Program-made: the position numbers and the translations under genes
Shown here: positions 17,505 through 25,861 of the stretch, piece after piece
Numbering within the stretch: the stretch's first letter is position 1
Layout: every line of letters begins with the position of its first letter
Notes under the pieces: generated by a model
What the model was told of the DNA's origin: nothing
The model's database searches: none
What the model saw: the letters and a program-made list of their open reading frames with translations, nothing else
Assembly: GCF_049532895.1 (NCBI RefSeq)
Contig: NZ_CP064031.1
Coordinates: 496,001-560,000 of the forward strand
Origin: Dyella_B acidisoli
GTDB lineage: Bacteria; Pseudomonadota; Gammaproteobacteria; Xanthomonadales; Rhodanobacteraceae
DNA length: 64,000 nucleotides
Direction of reading: 5' to 3'

Positions 17505-18293
17505 ATGAAAACCAAAGAAGAGATCGTCACCAATTGGCTGCCGCGTTATACCGGTGTGCCACTCGAACAATTCGGTCGCCACATCCTGCTCACCAATTTC
17601 GGCCACTACGTCGACCTCTTTGCAGAGTGGCACGGCGTAGAAGTGCAAGGCCGCGATCGACCCATGCCCAGCGCGACCGCTGATGACATCACCATGATCA
17701 ATTTCGGCATGGGTAGTCCAAATGCCGCTACGGTGATGGATCTTTTGGGAGCGATACAACCCAGTGCAGCATTGTTCCTGGGCAAGTGTGGTGGAGTGAA
17801 AAAGAAAAACCAGCTTGGTGATCTGGTTTTGCCCATTGCTGCCATTCGCGGCGAGGGTACGAGCAACGATTATCTCCCTCCCGAAGTGCCTGCGTTGCCC
17901 GCGTTCCAATTGCAGCGTGGTGTTTCCACCATGATCCGCGATTTGGGACATGACTATTGGACCGGTACCGTCTACACCACCAACCGGCGCGTGTGGGAGC
18001 ACGACGAAAAATTTAAGGACTATCTGCGCCGCACGCGCTGCATGGCCGTGGACATGGAAACGGCCACCATCTTTGCCGCTGGTTTCGCTAATCACATTCC
18101 TTGCGGTGCACTGCTGCTCGTATCCGATCAGCCGATGATTCCGGAAGGCGTAAAGACTGAGCTAAGTGACCGCAGCATCACTGCGCAATACGTGGAAGCC
18201 CATATCCGCATCGGTATTGAGGCACTGAAGCTTGTGCGCAGGAATGGGCGCAGCGTGAAGCATCTTCGCTTTGAGGATGAGCCAGGCGAGTGA
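17505..18293 (+). CDS. amn: AMP nucleosidase (short form)
   Basis: 262 residues. Splits AMP into adenine and ribose 5-phosphate. The whole protein is a nucleoside-phosphorylase-fold catalytic domain: LLTNFGHYVDLFAEWHGVEV, FGMGSPNAATVMDLL, GKCGGVKKKNQLGD, and VDMETATIFAAGF with the catalytic-site glutamate, then VSDQPM. It lacks the N-terminal regulatory domain of the 480-residue enterobacterial Amn and resembles the short form common in Bacteroidetes. Start: ATG 17505 begins at MKTKEEIV; a GTG at 17481 has a better ribosome site (GAGGT five bases ahead) and would add eight residues. Confidence 0.88.
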   Translation: MKTKEEIVTNWLPRYTGVPLEQFGRHILLTNFGHYVDLFAEWHGVEVQGRDRPMPSATADDITMINFGMGSPNAATVMDLLGAIQPSAALFLGKCGGVKKKNQLGDLVLPIAAIRGEGTSNDYLPPEVPALPAFQLQRGVSTMIRDLGHDYWTGTVYTTNRRVWEHDEKFKDYLRRTRCMAVDMETATIFAAGFANHIPCGALLLVSDQPMIPEGVKTELSDRSITAQYVEAHIRIGIEALKLVRRNGRSVKHLRFEDEPGE

Positions 18294-18452
18294 ATGAATC
18301 ATCACAATCGACGCCATCTACGACCAGAAAGCTGTCGCCTGGCTGACGATGGCGGGGCTTTTCGGGTTAAGCGGCGCTTGCAAAGCGTGTAGGCCGACCT
18401 ACAAAAATTAGGCCAGACGTAATTTTATACGACGATTCGCAAATTTTCGTCG

Positions 18453-18482
18453 TTGACTTTGTGTTATTTGAAACCGTATTTT
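18453..18482 (+). promoter_or_regulatory. Possible promoter in the TonB-receptor leader
   Basis: TTGACT (18453-18458), 18-base spacer and TATTTT (18477-18482). It would give a leader of about 175 bases that includes the hairpin at 18565-18614. Weak -10 match; a TATATT at 18633-18638 is an alternative closer to the gene. Confidence 0.35.
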
Positions 18483-18564
18483 CAGGACAACAAAGTGCTA
18501 AAGGGCCGTTAAGCAAAGAAGCGGTCCGAGCAATTTGTCGGGGATGGGGAAGAAAAAAGCCGTC

Positions 18565-18614
18565 CGCTCTTGATCTGGTCTAGGTGGGTCCTGGACCTAG
18601 GAGGAGCGTTTTTT
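18565..18614 (+). promoter_or_regulatory. Leader hairpin with T tract, possible attenuator
   Basis: Nested inverted repeats: outer CGCTC (18565-18569) with GAGCG (18604-18608), inner CTAGGT (18580-18585) with ACCTAG (18595-18600), directly followed by six T (18609-18614). This has the shape of an intrinsic terminator 50 bases before the TonB-receptor start, which would suit transcription attenuation. No known riboswitch was recognised. Confidence 0.4.
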
Positions 18615-18663
18615 GCGGCCTTTACCTCTTTGTATATTCTTTGCTGCTGGGGAGCACATCTAA

Positions 18664-21600
18664 ATGAGCATTAGGAAGTTTAAGTCTGCATCGAACAGGA
18701 TGCAGGTGCGTCACACTGCGCTGGCCGTTGCAGTGGCGATGGGGTTTGGGTTCTCGGGACAACTGCTGGCGCAGGCCACGACAGGTTCAATCACGGGTAG
18801 TGCGCCGGTTGCGGCAGGCGAAACCGTTCGGTTGACCAACGTCGGCACTGGCCTTACGCGCTCTGTGCCGGTAGATGGCAGTGGCCACTACTACGCCGCA
18901 AGCTTGCCGACGGGCACCTACAAGGTATCGTTGGTCGGAAGCGATGGCCAAGTGATCTCCTCGCAAGACAACGTAGTTGTCACCGTGGCCGGCGCCGCCA
19001 CCGCGTCGTTTGCCGCTTCCAAGGAAACCAAGAATTTGGCCACCGTAACGGTGACCGCCAATGCGATCCCGCCGATCGATGTGACCAACACGCGCCAAAG
19101 CGCGATCCTCACCGCGCAGCAGCTGAAAGATCTGCCGATTGCTCACAATGCGGAGTCCATTGCATTGCTGGCGCCGGGCGTGACTTTGGGTGCCTCCAGC
19201 CTTGGCACGGGTCCGAACGGTGCGCCGCTGGTTTCAATGGGTGGCAACAGCGTCGTTGAAAACGCCTATTACATCAACGGCTTCAATACCACCGATATTA
19301 TTGGTGGTGCGGGCGGCATCTCGCTACCTTATTTCGCTATTGCCGAACAGCAGACCATCACCTCCGGTTATGGTCCCGAGTATGGCCGCTCGACCGGTGG
19401 CGTGATCAGCCAGCTCGGTGCGCGCGGCAGCAATCAATGGCACTTCGGTGCGTACGTTGATTACCGACCGACTTTTGCGGAAAGCGGCTACGACAATATC
19501 TATTACTCGAATCCGCTCGTGCCGGTGGGTTCCTCCTGGGCTGCCACCCAGGGCACCACCCCGTATGGGGCTGGGTACGGCCACATTGAAAATGGCCAGA
19601 AACAGAACAGCGACTGGGAAACGGTGTATGACGCTTACATCAGCGGCCCGCTGATCAAGGACAAACTGTTCTTCTACATCACTGCCGAATGGCAGCACGA
19701 CAGCAACCAGGCCGGTGTTGTAAACAACGGTGTTTCAACGCCTGCAGGTTTCTGGCAGTCGACCGCTACGAATTCGCCCAAGATTTACGGCAAGCTGGAC
19801 TGGAACATCAACGACAGCAATATTCTTGAGTTGACGGGCGTCAAGAGCAACTCCGACGTCAGCAGCAACAACTACTACAACTACAATTACTCGAACCAGA
19901 GCGTCGGTAATTATTACGGTCCGGGGTTGTTGAGCAAGCAAGACTTCAATATCGGCATTCTCAAGTACACCTCCTACATCACCGACAGCCTGACACTCGA
20001 AGTGTTGGCCGGACAGATGCAGGGCACATATTTCACGTCGCTACCTGGCGGTAACGTACAGCCGGTGCTGTATTCGCCGGCTTTGTCAGCCGCCACTCCG
20101 GGTTACGCCAATTTGGCTAACGTCCCGAATCTGTATCCGACGCAGCAGGGCAATCCGGATCATAAGTCGAAGGCCACCAACCTGCGTATCGACCTTGATT
20201 GGAAAATCACGGACACGCATGATCTGAAGTTCGGTATCGATAATCTGCAGACCCATGACGACCACGACGGGTTCAGCAGCCTCGGCGGTGGTACCTGGGT
20301 CTATAACGACGGCAACTCGCTTCCCGTTTACTCTTCCACTGCGCCCTACGTCACGACGCCCGTCGCCGGAAGGTATGTGCAGGAAAATCTCGCGGGTTCG
20401 GACATCAACCTGTCAGTCATGCAAAAGGCGCAGTACATCGAGGACCGTTGGCAGGTCATGCCGAACCTGCTGCTTGACCTTGGAATACGCAACGACTCGT
20501 TCAAGAATATCGCGCCCGGTGGCGTAGAATACGTGCGTGAGACCAGGCCGCAGTGGGCACCACGTCTTGGCTTCAGCTGGGACATCTTCGGCGACAGCAC
20601 GGCGAAGCTGTTCGGTAATGCGGGTCGCTACTATCTGGCGTTGCCGACGGGCCTGGCAGCACGTAACTCAGCGTTTGGCACTGTCAACGGTGAAGTGACC
20701 TATACCTACACTTCCATTGGCCCGAACGGTATACCTCAAGGTTTGACGCCGGTTGCGATGACGCTGGCCCCGGGCGTGACCAAGCCAGGTTTTTACTCGC
20801 CCGATGGCGAGAATGGCGTTCCCGGAAATGGCCTGGATTACACTTCGAAGAACCTGAAGCCCGAATATCAGGATGAATTCGTCCTCGGCTTCCAGAAGAC
20901 CCTCGGTGATACCGGTTTGACGTTCGGTACGCAGGCCACCTATCAAAAGGTGGGTAACCTCGTGGATGACACTGATCTCGTCGCGTGTGGCACCGTTGTT
21001 GGTGCCTTGATCAATCCGGGCAAGACCAACTACATTCAACAGCCCTGCGGTCTGGCTACGTGGAATCCGAACACCAACCAGGGGGTTTATGTAAATCCAA
21101 GTTTCCCGGGCGTATATTTCCCGAAGCCGTCGCGCAAGTATTACGGTTTGGAGAGCTATCTGGAGCACACTTGGGACGGCAAGTGGTACGCCAAGGTCGA
21201 CTACCTGATCTCGAGGTCGTGGGGTTCGAGTGAAGGTCCGACTGAAACGGCGACGGGTCAGATCTCGAACCAGACTCAGGTTAACAAGCAGAATGGTGGT
21301 CTTTCCGGTTCCACCACGGCGCAGTGGGACTTCCCCGACCTGATGCAATACGCCAACGGTGAACTGCCCAACAGCCGTCGTCACACCCTCAAGGCCTTTG
21401 GCGCCTATGCCATTACGCCGGAATTGACGATCAGCGGCACCTATATCATCCAGTCCGGTGCGCCGAACATTTGTCTGAGCGGTTACGGTCCGACGCTGAA
21501 CACAGATCTTTATGGTGGTTCTTACCAGCACTTCTGTGGTGGCGTACCCGCAGGCAATTCGACCGAGACCGTGCTGGTCAATGGTGTCCCAACCCCAATA

Positions 21601-21882
21601 GGTTACGGCGGTATGCCGTCTCCTCCGGGCGCGAGTGGTCACACGCCGTGGATCCATCAGATCAACTTGGCACTGACCTACATACCGGCATGGGGCCACA
21701 AGCACCTGACATTCCAGGCGATGGTCCACAACCTGCTCAACGAGCAGAATGCGACGCTGTATGTTTCGAGCTATATGACCACCGCGGTCAACGGCGGGGG
21801 CAACTTCCAGCCCAATTACAAAACGCCGACCGCGCTGGAAGCGCCGCGCTACGCGGACTTCAGCGTGAAGTTCGACTGGTAA
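18664..21882 (+). CDS. TonB-dependent receptor, Oar-like, with carboxypeptidase-regulatory-like N-domain
   Basis: 1,072 residues. Outer-membrane active transporter energised by TonB. Signal peptide with cleavage near LAQA (residue 37), then a beta-sandwich CarboxypepD_reg-like domain (residues about 40-120, ATGSITGSAPVAAGETV...), a plug domain (TARQSAILTAQQLKDLP-like region from about 140, LPIAHNAESIALLAPGV), and a 22-strand barrel rich in aromatic and Asn/Ser/Gly residues ending in the aromatic FDW. The N-domain and weak plug resemble Oar-type receptors. Substrate unknown. Its neighbours, a TPR-sulfotransferase and a PKHD hydroxylase, recur in a related set at 35-41 kb. Confidence 0.9.
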   Translation: MSIRKFKSASNRMQVRHTALAVAVAMGFGFSGQLLAQATTGSITGSAPVAAGETVRLTNVGTGLTRSVPVDGSGHYYAASLPTGTYKVSLVGSDGQVISSQDNVVVTVAGAATASFAASKETKNLATVTVTANAIPPIDVTNTRQSAILTAQQLKDLPIAHNAESIALLAPGVTLGASSLGTGPNGAPLVSMGGNSVVENAYYINGFNTTDIIGGAGGISLPYFAIAEQQTITSGYGPEYGRSTGGVISQLGARGSNQWHFGAYVDYRPTFAESGYDNIYYSNPLVPVGSSWAATQGTTPYGAGYGHIENGQKQNSDWETVYDAYISGPLIKDKLFFYITAEWQHDSNQAGVVNNGVSTPAGFWQSTATNSPKIYGKLDWNINDSNILELTGVKSNSDVSSNNYYNYNYSNQSVGNYYGPGLLSKQDFNIGILKYTSYITDSLTLEVLAGQMQGTYFTSLPGGNVQPVLYSPALSAATPGYANLANVPNLYPTQQGNPDHKSKATNLRIDLDWKITDTHDLKFGIDNLQTHDDHDGFSSLGGGTWVYNDGNSLPVYSSTAPYVTTPVAGRYVQENLAGSDINLSVMQKAQYIEDRWQVMPNLLLDLGIRNDSFKNIAPGGVEYVRETRPQWAPRLGFSWDIFGDSTAKLFGNAGRYYLALPTGLAARNSAFGTVNGEVTYTYTSIGPNGIPQGLTPVAMTLAPGVTKPGFYSPDGENGVPGNGLDYTSKNLKPEYQDEFVLGFQKTLGDTGLTFGTQATYQKVGNLVDDTDLVACGTVVGALINPGKTNYIQQPCGLATWNPNTNQGVYVNPSFPGVYFPKPSRKYYGLESYLEHTWDGKWYAKVDYLISRSWGSSEGPTETATGQISNQTQVNKQNGGLSGSTTAQWDFPDLMQYANGELPNSRRHTLKAFGAYAITPELTISGTYIIQSGAPNICLSGYGPTLNTDLYGGSYQHFCGGVPAGNSTETVLVNGVPTPIGYGGMPSPPGASGHTPWIHQINLALTYIPAWGHKHLTFQAMVHNLLNEQNATLYVSSYMTTAVNGGGNFQPNYKTPTALEAPRYADFSVKFDW

Positions 21883-21935
21883 TTCCCGTAGGCAGTTCGC
21901 CGGTGTCAGGAATGGCACCGGTAACGGAAGGAAAG

Positions 21936-21967
21936 AAAAAGGCCGCCGGTTATCTGGCGGCCTTTTT
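21936..21967. terminator. Bidirectional terminator after the TonB receptor
   Basis: 12-bp perfect stem (21936-21947 with 21956-21967), 8-base loop, A tract on one side and T tract on the other, between convergent genes 90 bases apart. Confidence 0.9.
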
Positions 21968-21971
21968 CGTT

Positions 21972-23534
21972 TCAGTGATGGAGACGTTGAATCAGCGGTT
22001 CCAGGAAATCCCGATACCGCGGACTGCGTGCCGTATCGCCTCGAATGGGTTGGCGTACTTGTGCCGCACTCGCCGTGCTGTGTACGTCACGTTGTGTCTG
22101 ATGCGGCGAGAGGCACGCCGCGTCGAACGGCAGTTGGCAGAATGAAAGCAATTGCCGAATCTGTGTCTCGGGGTCGCGTACGAGCGTCTCGTAGGAAAGG
22201 TCGAACACATGGCCCGGATAACGTTCCTGCCAGTAATCGGTGAGGCGTTGGTAGTCGTTGTAGCAACTGGCCAGATCGCCCAGGTCATAGCTGAAGTGGA
22301 TGCCTTCGCTAAACAGCTGGCGGTAGCAGGCAAAACAAGTTTCGACTGGGTCACGATGGCAGTTGATGATCTTGGCGCCCGGCAGCATGGCGCGAATGGC
22401 GCCGGCCCACTGCCAGTTTTGCAACCCCTTGTCGGTGAAATAAGGGCGCTTGGCGCGCCAGTGGGCGGTGCGGGCCAGATAGCTCTTGCCTAAGCGCGCC
22501 CAATCCTCCGCCGTGGCGTCAACCACCCAATGCGGGAAGTCCTTGCCGCACCGTTTCGATTCTTCGTCGAGGACCTGTGACAGGTTCGGGATCTCATTGG
22601 CGCCTTCCACCAGCGGGTGCGAGGCAAGGATGTGCTCGACCAAGGTCGATCCGGAGCGGGGCAGGCTGGCGATCAGGATCACCTCGTGCCCGAGGGTTGG
22701 ATCGAGCGGTGTCGGCAACGGACGGCGGAATGTTTCGATGATGGCGTCGATATGGGTGCGCTCCGCCGCAGCATCCCACTGGACCAGCTGGCGTTTGAGT
22801 GCATTGGCCTCGCGTAGTGCCTGAAAAGCGCCGCTGTAGTCATGCTGGTCTTCCAGGGCTTTGTACAGACTGAAGCCGAGTGATACGCGCGCGTCGGGCG
22901 CAAGCTGTTGGTTTTGCAGAACGCTATGGATCTGCTTCGCATCTATCAGAGTGAGCGACTCCGTCTTCAGATTGGCCAATGCGTGCCAGGCATGCGCCTG
23001 ATCAGGTTGAAGGGCCAGCACTTTGCGGTATTCGGCGACTGCCTCAGCTATATTGCCGCGGATCGTAAAGATGTCCGCAAGCGTGATGCGCGCAGAGATA
23101 TGCCGTTCGTCCAGATCGAGGGCGCGTCGCAAAGCATCCGCAGCCTCGTCCAACTGCCAGTGCAACTTCTGGGCTTTGCCAAGGTTGTACCAAATGGATG
23201 CTTGCATGGGGGCCAGTTCTGTGGCGCGGCGCAGGCAAACAAACGCTTCTTCGGTTGCGCCAGAATCGTAAAGGGCGCCGCCTAGATTCGTGAGGATGTT
23301 CGGGTCATCAGGACGTTGCTGTGCAGCTTTGCGCATGTACTTGGCGGCGGTGTTGTGGTCACCCCGCATCTGACAGGCTATGCCGTACAGGAACTGCGCG
23401 TTCGCAAAGTTAGGCGCCTCGGCCAGCACGCGCTTTAAGGGTTGCTCGGCCAAATCCGCGCGCCCTTGGGATAACGCCTTGCCGGCTTCGCTCAGCCACT
23501 GGCTTGCTGCGGGAGAGAGGGAGGGTGGCGACAT
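21972..23534 (-). CDS. TPR-repeat sulfotransferase (copy 1)
   Basis: 520 residues. About five to six tetratricopeptide repeats fill residues 10-200 (for example ANAQFLYGIACQMRGD, SIWYNLGKAQKLHWQ), followed by a PAPS-dependent sulfotransferase domain. The 5'-phosphosulfate loop is LPRSGSTLVE (PRSGST at 292-297) and the 3'-phosphate site is INCHRDPVETCFACY. This is the TPR-plus-Sulfotransfer_3 architecture frequent in Xanthomonadales and sphingomonads. It would transfer sulfate to a hydroxyl of an unknown acceptor; the TPR part probably holds the acceptor protein or peptide. Convergent with the TonB receptor and divergent from the PKHD hydroxylase. Confidence 0.88.
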   Translation of the reverse strand: MSPPSLSPAASQWLSEAGKALSQGRADLAEQPLKRVLAEAPNFANAQFLYGIACQMRGDHNTAAKYMRKAAQQRPDDPNILTNLGGALYDSGATEEAFVCLRRATELAPMQASIWYNLGKAQKLHWQLDEAADALRRALDLDERHISARITLADIFTIRGNIAEAVAEYRKVLALQPDQAHAWHALANLKTESLTLIDAKQIHSVLQNQQLAPDARVSLGFSLYKALEDQHDYSGAFQALREANALKRQLVQWDAAAERTHIDAIIETFRRPLPTPLDPTLGHEVILIASLPRSGSTLVEHILASHPLVEGANEIPNLSQVLDEESKRCGKDFPHWVVDATAEDWARLGKSYLARTAHWRAKRPYFTDKGLQNWQWAGAIRAMLPGAKIINCHRDPVETCFACYRQLFSEGIHFSYDLGDLASCYNDYQRLTDYWQERYPGHVFDLSYETLVRDPETQIRQLLSFCQLPFDAACLSPHQTQRDVHSTASAAQVRQPIRGDTARSPRYRDFLEPLIQRLHH

Positions 23535-23683
23535 GGGCTACCTGACGCGGATGGTTTCAGAATCAATGCCTAGTCTTGCATGTTCTTCGCGGTAAAACCG
23601 GCCCCGCAGCGGCAGGCGTTCCGCTTGCTGAGGTGTGCGATTACCATGGAAGGCGTCATGCAACCTCATGAAGGGTTACCGCC

Positions 23684-24358
23684 TTGATTCATTGTGTCCC
23701 CGCCGTTCTCGGCCCTGAAGAGCTGGCAGCCATCCAGGCCAAACTGCAGAGTGCGCCTTTTATGGACGGAGCCAGTACGGCCGGCTGGTCCGCGCGTGAG
23801 GTAAAGCGGAATCTGCAGGTGACGCCGGGTGCGCCCGAATATGAGCAGATTGCACGCATCGTGCGTGAGGCCTTCATGCGCAGCGGTGAATTGCAGACGG
23901 CGTTGCTGCCGGCGATGGCGACGTCGGTATTGTTCAACCGTTATGGGCCAGGCATGGAATACGGCCCCCACGTGGATACGCCGGTCATGGGCAGCATGAG
24001 CAATGCGATACGTAGCGATATTGCCATCACCATTTTTCTCTCCGACCCACGAAGCTACGATGGCGGTGAGTTGACCGTGTTCATGAATGGCATCAGCAGC
24101 CAGTTCAAACTTGAGGCGGGTGCCGCGATTGCCTATCCCGCCAACACGTTGCATCACGTAACACCCGTCACCCGCGGCGTGCGCGATGCGGCGATCATTT
24201 GGGTGCAAAGCCAGATACGCGATCCCGCGCAACGGGAGATCTTGTGGGATATGGAAAACGCCAAGCATTTGACTTTCAAACGCGAAGGCAAGAGCCCGAC
24301 TTTCGATTTGATCAGCAAGTCCCGCGCGAACTTGATTCGCATGTGGGCGGAAATCTGA
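23684..24358 (+). CDS. PKHD-type Fe(II)/2-oxoglutarate hydroxylase (PiuC family)
   Basis: 224 residues. Iron triad visible as HVD (His96, Asp98) and a distal His157/158, with a 2-oxoglutarate-binding Arg at 164 or 167, in the context NRYGPGMEYGPHVD ... YDGGEL ... YPANTLHHVTPVTRG, which is characteristic of PiuC/YbiX proteins. These are found next to TonB iron receptors; the substrate has not been settled. The start is a TTG at 23684 since the family begins at that point (MxHxVPAVL); the upstream GAAGGG serves as ribosome site. Length is normal for the family. Confidence 0.9.
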   Translation: MIHCVPAVLGPEELAAIQAKLQSAPFMDGASTAGWSAREVKRNLQVTPGAPEYEQIARIVREAFMRSGELQTALLPAMATSVLFNRYGPGMEYGPHVDTPVMGSMSNAIRSDIAITIFLSDPRSYDGGELTVFMNGISSQFKLEAGAAIAYPANTLHHVTPVTRGVRDAAIIWVQSQIRDPAQREILWDMENAKHLTFKREGKSPTFDLISKSRANLIRMWAEI

Positions 24359-24379
24359 TCAGTAACGCGGAACGCTAGG

Positions 24380-25861
24380 TCAATCTTCCTTCGCTTGCCC
24401 GTGGGCATCCCAGCCGCCACCCAGTGCCTGATAGAGCGCCACGGTGTCGGTATAGCGGGCGGCTACTGCCTGAATCCTCGCGATCACTGCCTGCTGATAA
24501 GCCTGCTCGGCACTGAGCAAGGCCAGTGCATTGACGGCGCCAAGCTGCAATTGCTGCTCGGTAAGATCGCGCGTTTTGCGCGTGGCTGCTTCGGCCTGAG
24601 TGGCGGCAGCGAGGGCCTTGCTGTCCTCATCGAGTGCGTACAGCGTATCAGCGATGTTCTGGAACGCCGTCAGTACCACGTTGCGGTATTGCGCCTTGCT
24701 TTGATCCAGGGCCGCTTCCGCCGCGCGCTGGTGATGCTTCAACGCACCGAAGTCGAATAGTGTCTGCGATACGGTGCCGGTCAGGCTCCAGAACAGGTTG
24801 TCGTCGCTGAACATGCGGCTGAACTGGGTGGAGCTGCCGCCGTATTGCGCCGAGATCGAGAGCTGCGGCAAGCGGTTGGCGACCGCGATACCGACCTCTG
24901 CACTGGCCGCATGCACCTGCGCTTCGGCCGCCAGTACATCCGGGCGTTGGCGGATGATCTGAGATGGCAAGCTCAGCGGTAGCGCCGATGGCAAATGCAA
25001 CGCTTCCAGGTCGAGATCGGCATTGTCGGCTTGTGAAGGTGGTTCGCCGATCAGCACCGCGAGCAAGTCGCGCGTTTGCTCAAGCTGTTTCTGAAGTGCG
25101 GGAAGATTTTGTTGAGCCTGTGCGAGTGCTGCGGCTTGCGCCGCGACATCCAAAGCCGTAGCACCACCCATCGCAGCTTGTTGTTGCAGGATGGATAGCG
25201 CGCGCGTATCGGCATCGATCGTCGCACGAGTTGCTTCAATCTGGGCGCGCAGTCCAGCTTCCTGCACGGCTGCGTTCACCACGTTGGCAGCCAGGGTGAG
25301 ATAGGTCGCGTCCAACTGGTAGCGCTGCATATCGGCCTGCGCACTCAGCGATTCGACGGTGCGGCGATTGAGGCCGAACACGTCTGGCACGTAGCCCACG
25401 CTCAGCTGAGCCGTGTGCAAGGTGTAGTAGGTGGCTCCAGAGCTGAGTGTCGGCGAAATCGTGCCAACGGCATTGCGGTTGCGCGACGGCGAATAACTGG
25501 CTTGCAGGGTAGGGAAAAAGCTGGCGCGCTGCGCAGCAACGTCTTCCTTCGCCTGGCGCAGCGCAGCCTGGGCTGCGTCGACGGTGGGATTGTGTGCCAG
25601 TGCGCGCTGAACAAGGTCGTTCAAAGCCGGTGACTCGAACGCATGCCACCAGTCACGCGGTACTGAATCGCCCTGCATGAATTGTTGTGCATCATGCGTC
25701 GTGGCAGCGCCGATCGCCGCCGGCATAGGTGCGCGCGTGAAGCCATTCGGCGATGGTACGCTGGGGCGATGATAGTCGGGGCCGACGGCGCAGCCGGCAC
25801 AGAGAGTGGCCAGCGCGAAAACGCTAAAGCCACGGAGGCGAGCGCGCGCGCTACGGTTCAT
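24380..25861 (-). CDS. Outer-membrane efflux lipoprotein, NodT/CzcC-like
   Basis: 493 residues. Outer-membrane channel of a tripartite RND pump. A lipobox LCAGC puts the acylated cysteine at residue 24; the opening AVGPDYHRP is the NodT/OprM hallmark. Two repeated helical-hairpin-plus-strand units follow, with the conserved QRPDVLAAEAQVHAASAEVGIA and a C-terminal EQAYQQA segment. The ATG overlaps the stop of the upstream RND gene by four bases (ATGA), so the two are translationally coupled. It is the last gene of the efflux operon read leftward. Confidence 0.92.
   Translation of the reverse strand: MNRSARARLRGFSVFALATLCAGCAVGPDYHRPSVPSPNGFTRAPMPAAIGAATTHDAQQFMQGDSVPRDWWHAFESPALNDLVQRALAHNPTVDAAQAALRQAKEDVAAQRASFFPTLQASYSPSRNRNAVGTISPTLSSGATYYTLHTAQLSVGYVPDVFGLNRRTVESLSAQADMQRYQLDATYLTLAANVVNAAVQEAGLRAQIEATRATIDADTRALSILQQQAAMGGATALDVAAQAAALAQAQQNLPALQKQLEQTRDLLAVLIGEPPSQADNADLDLEALHLPSALPLSLPSQIIRQRPDVLAAEAQVHAASAEVGIAVANRLPQLSISAQYGGSSTQFSRMFSDDNLFWSLTGTVSQTLFDFGALKHHQRAAEAALDQSKAQYRNVVLTAFQNIADTLYALDEDSKALAAATQAEAATRKTRDLTEQQLQLGAVNALALLSAEQAYQQAVIARIQAVAARYTDTVALYQALGGGWDAHGQAKED

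Noticed and set aside
20668..21918. 416-codon open frame antisense to the Oar-like receptor
   Set aside because: Fully inside the receptor gene; no recognisable protein features.
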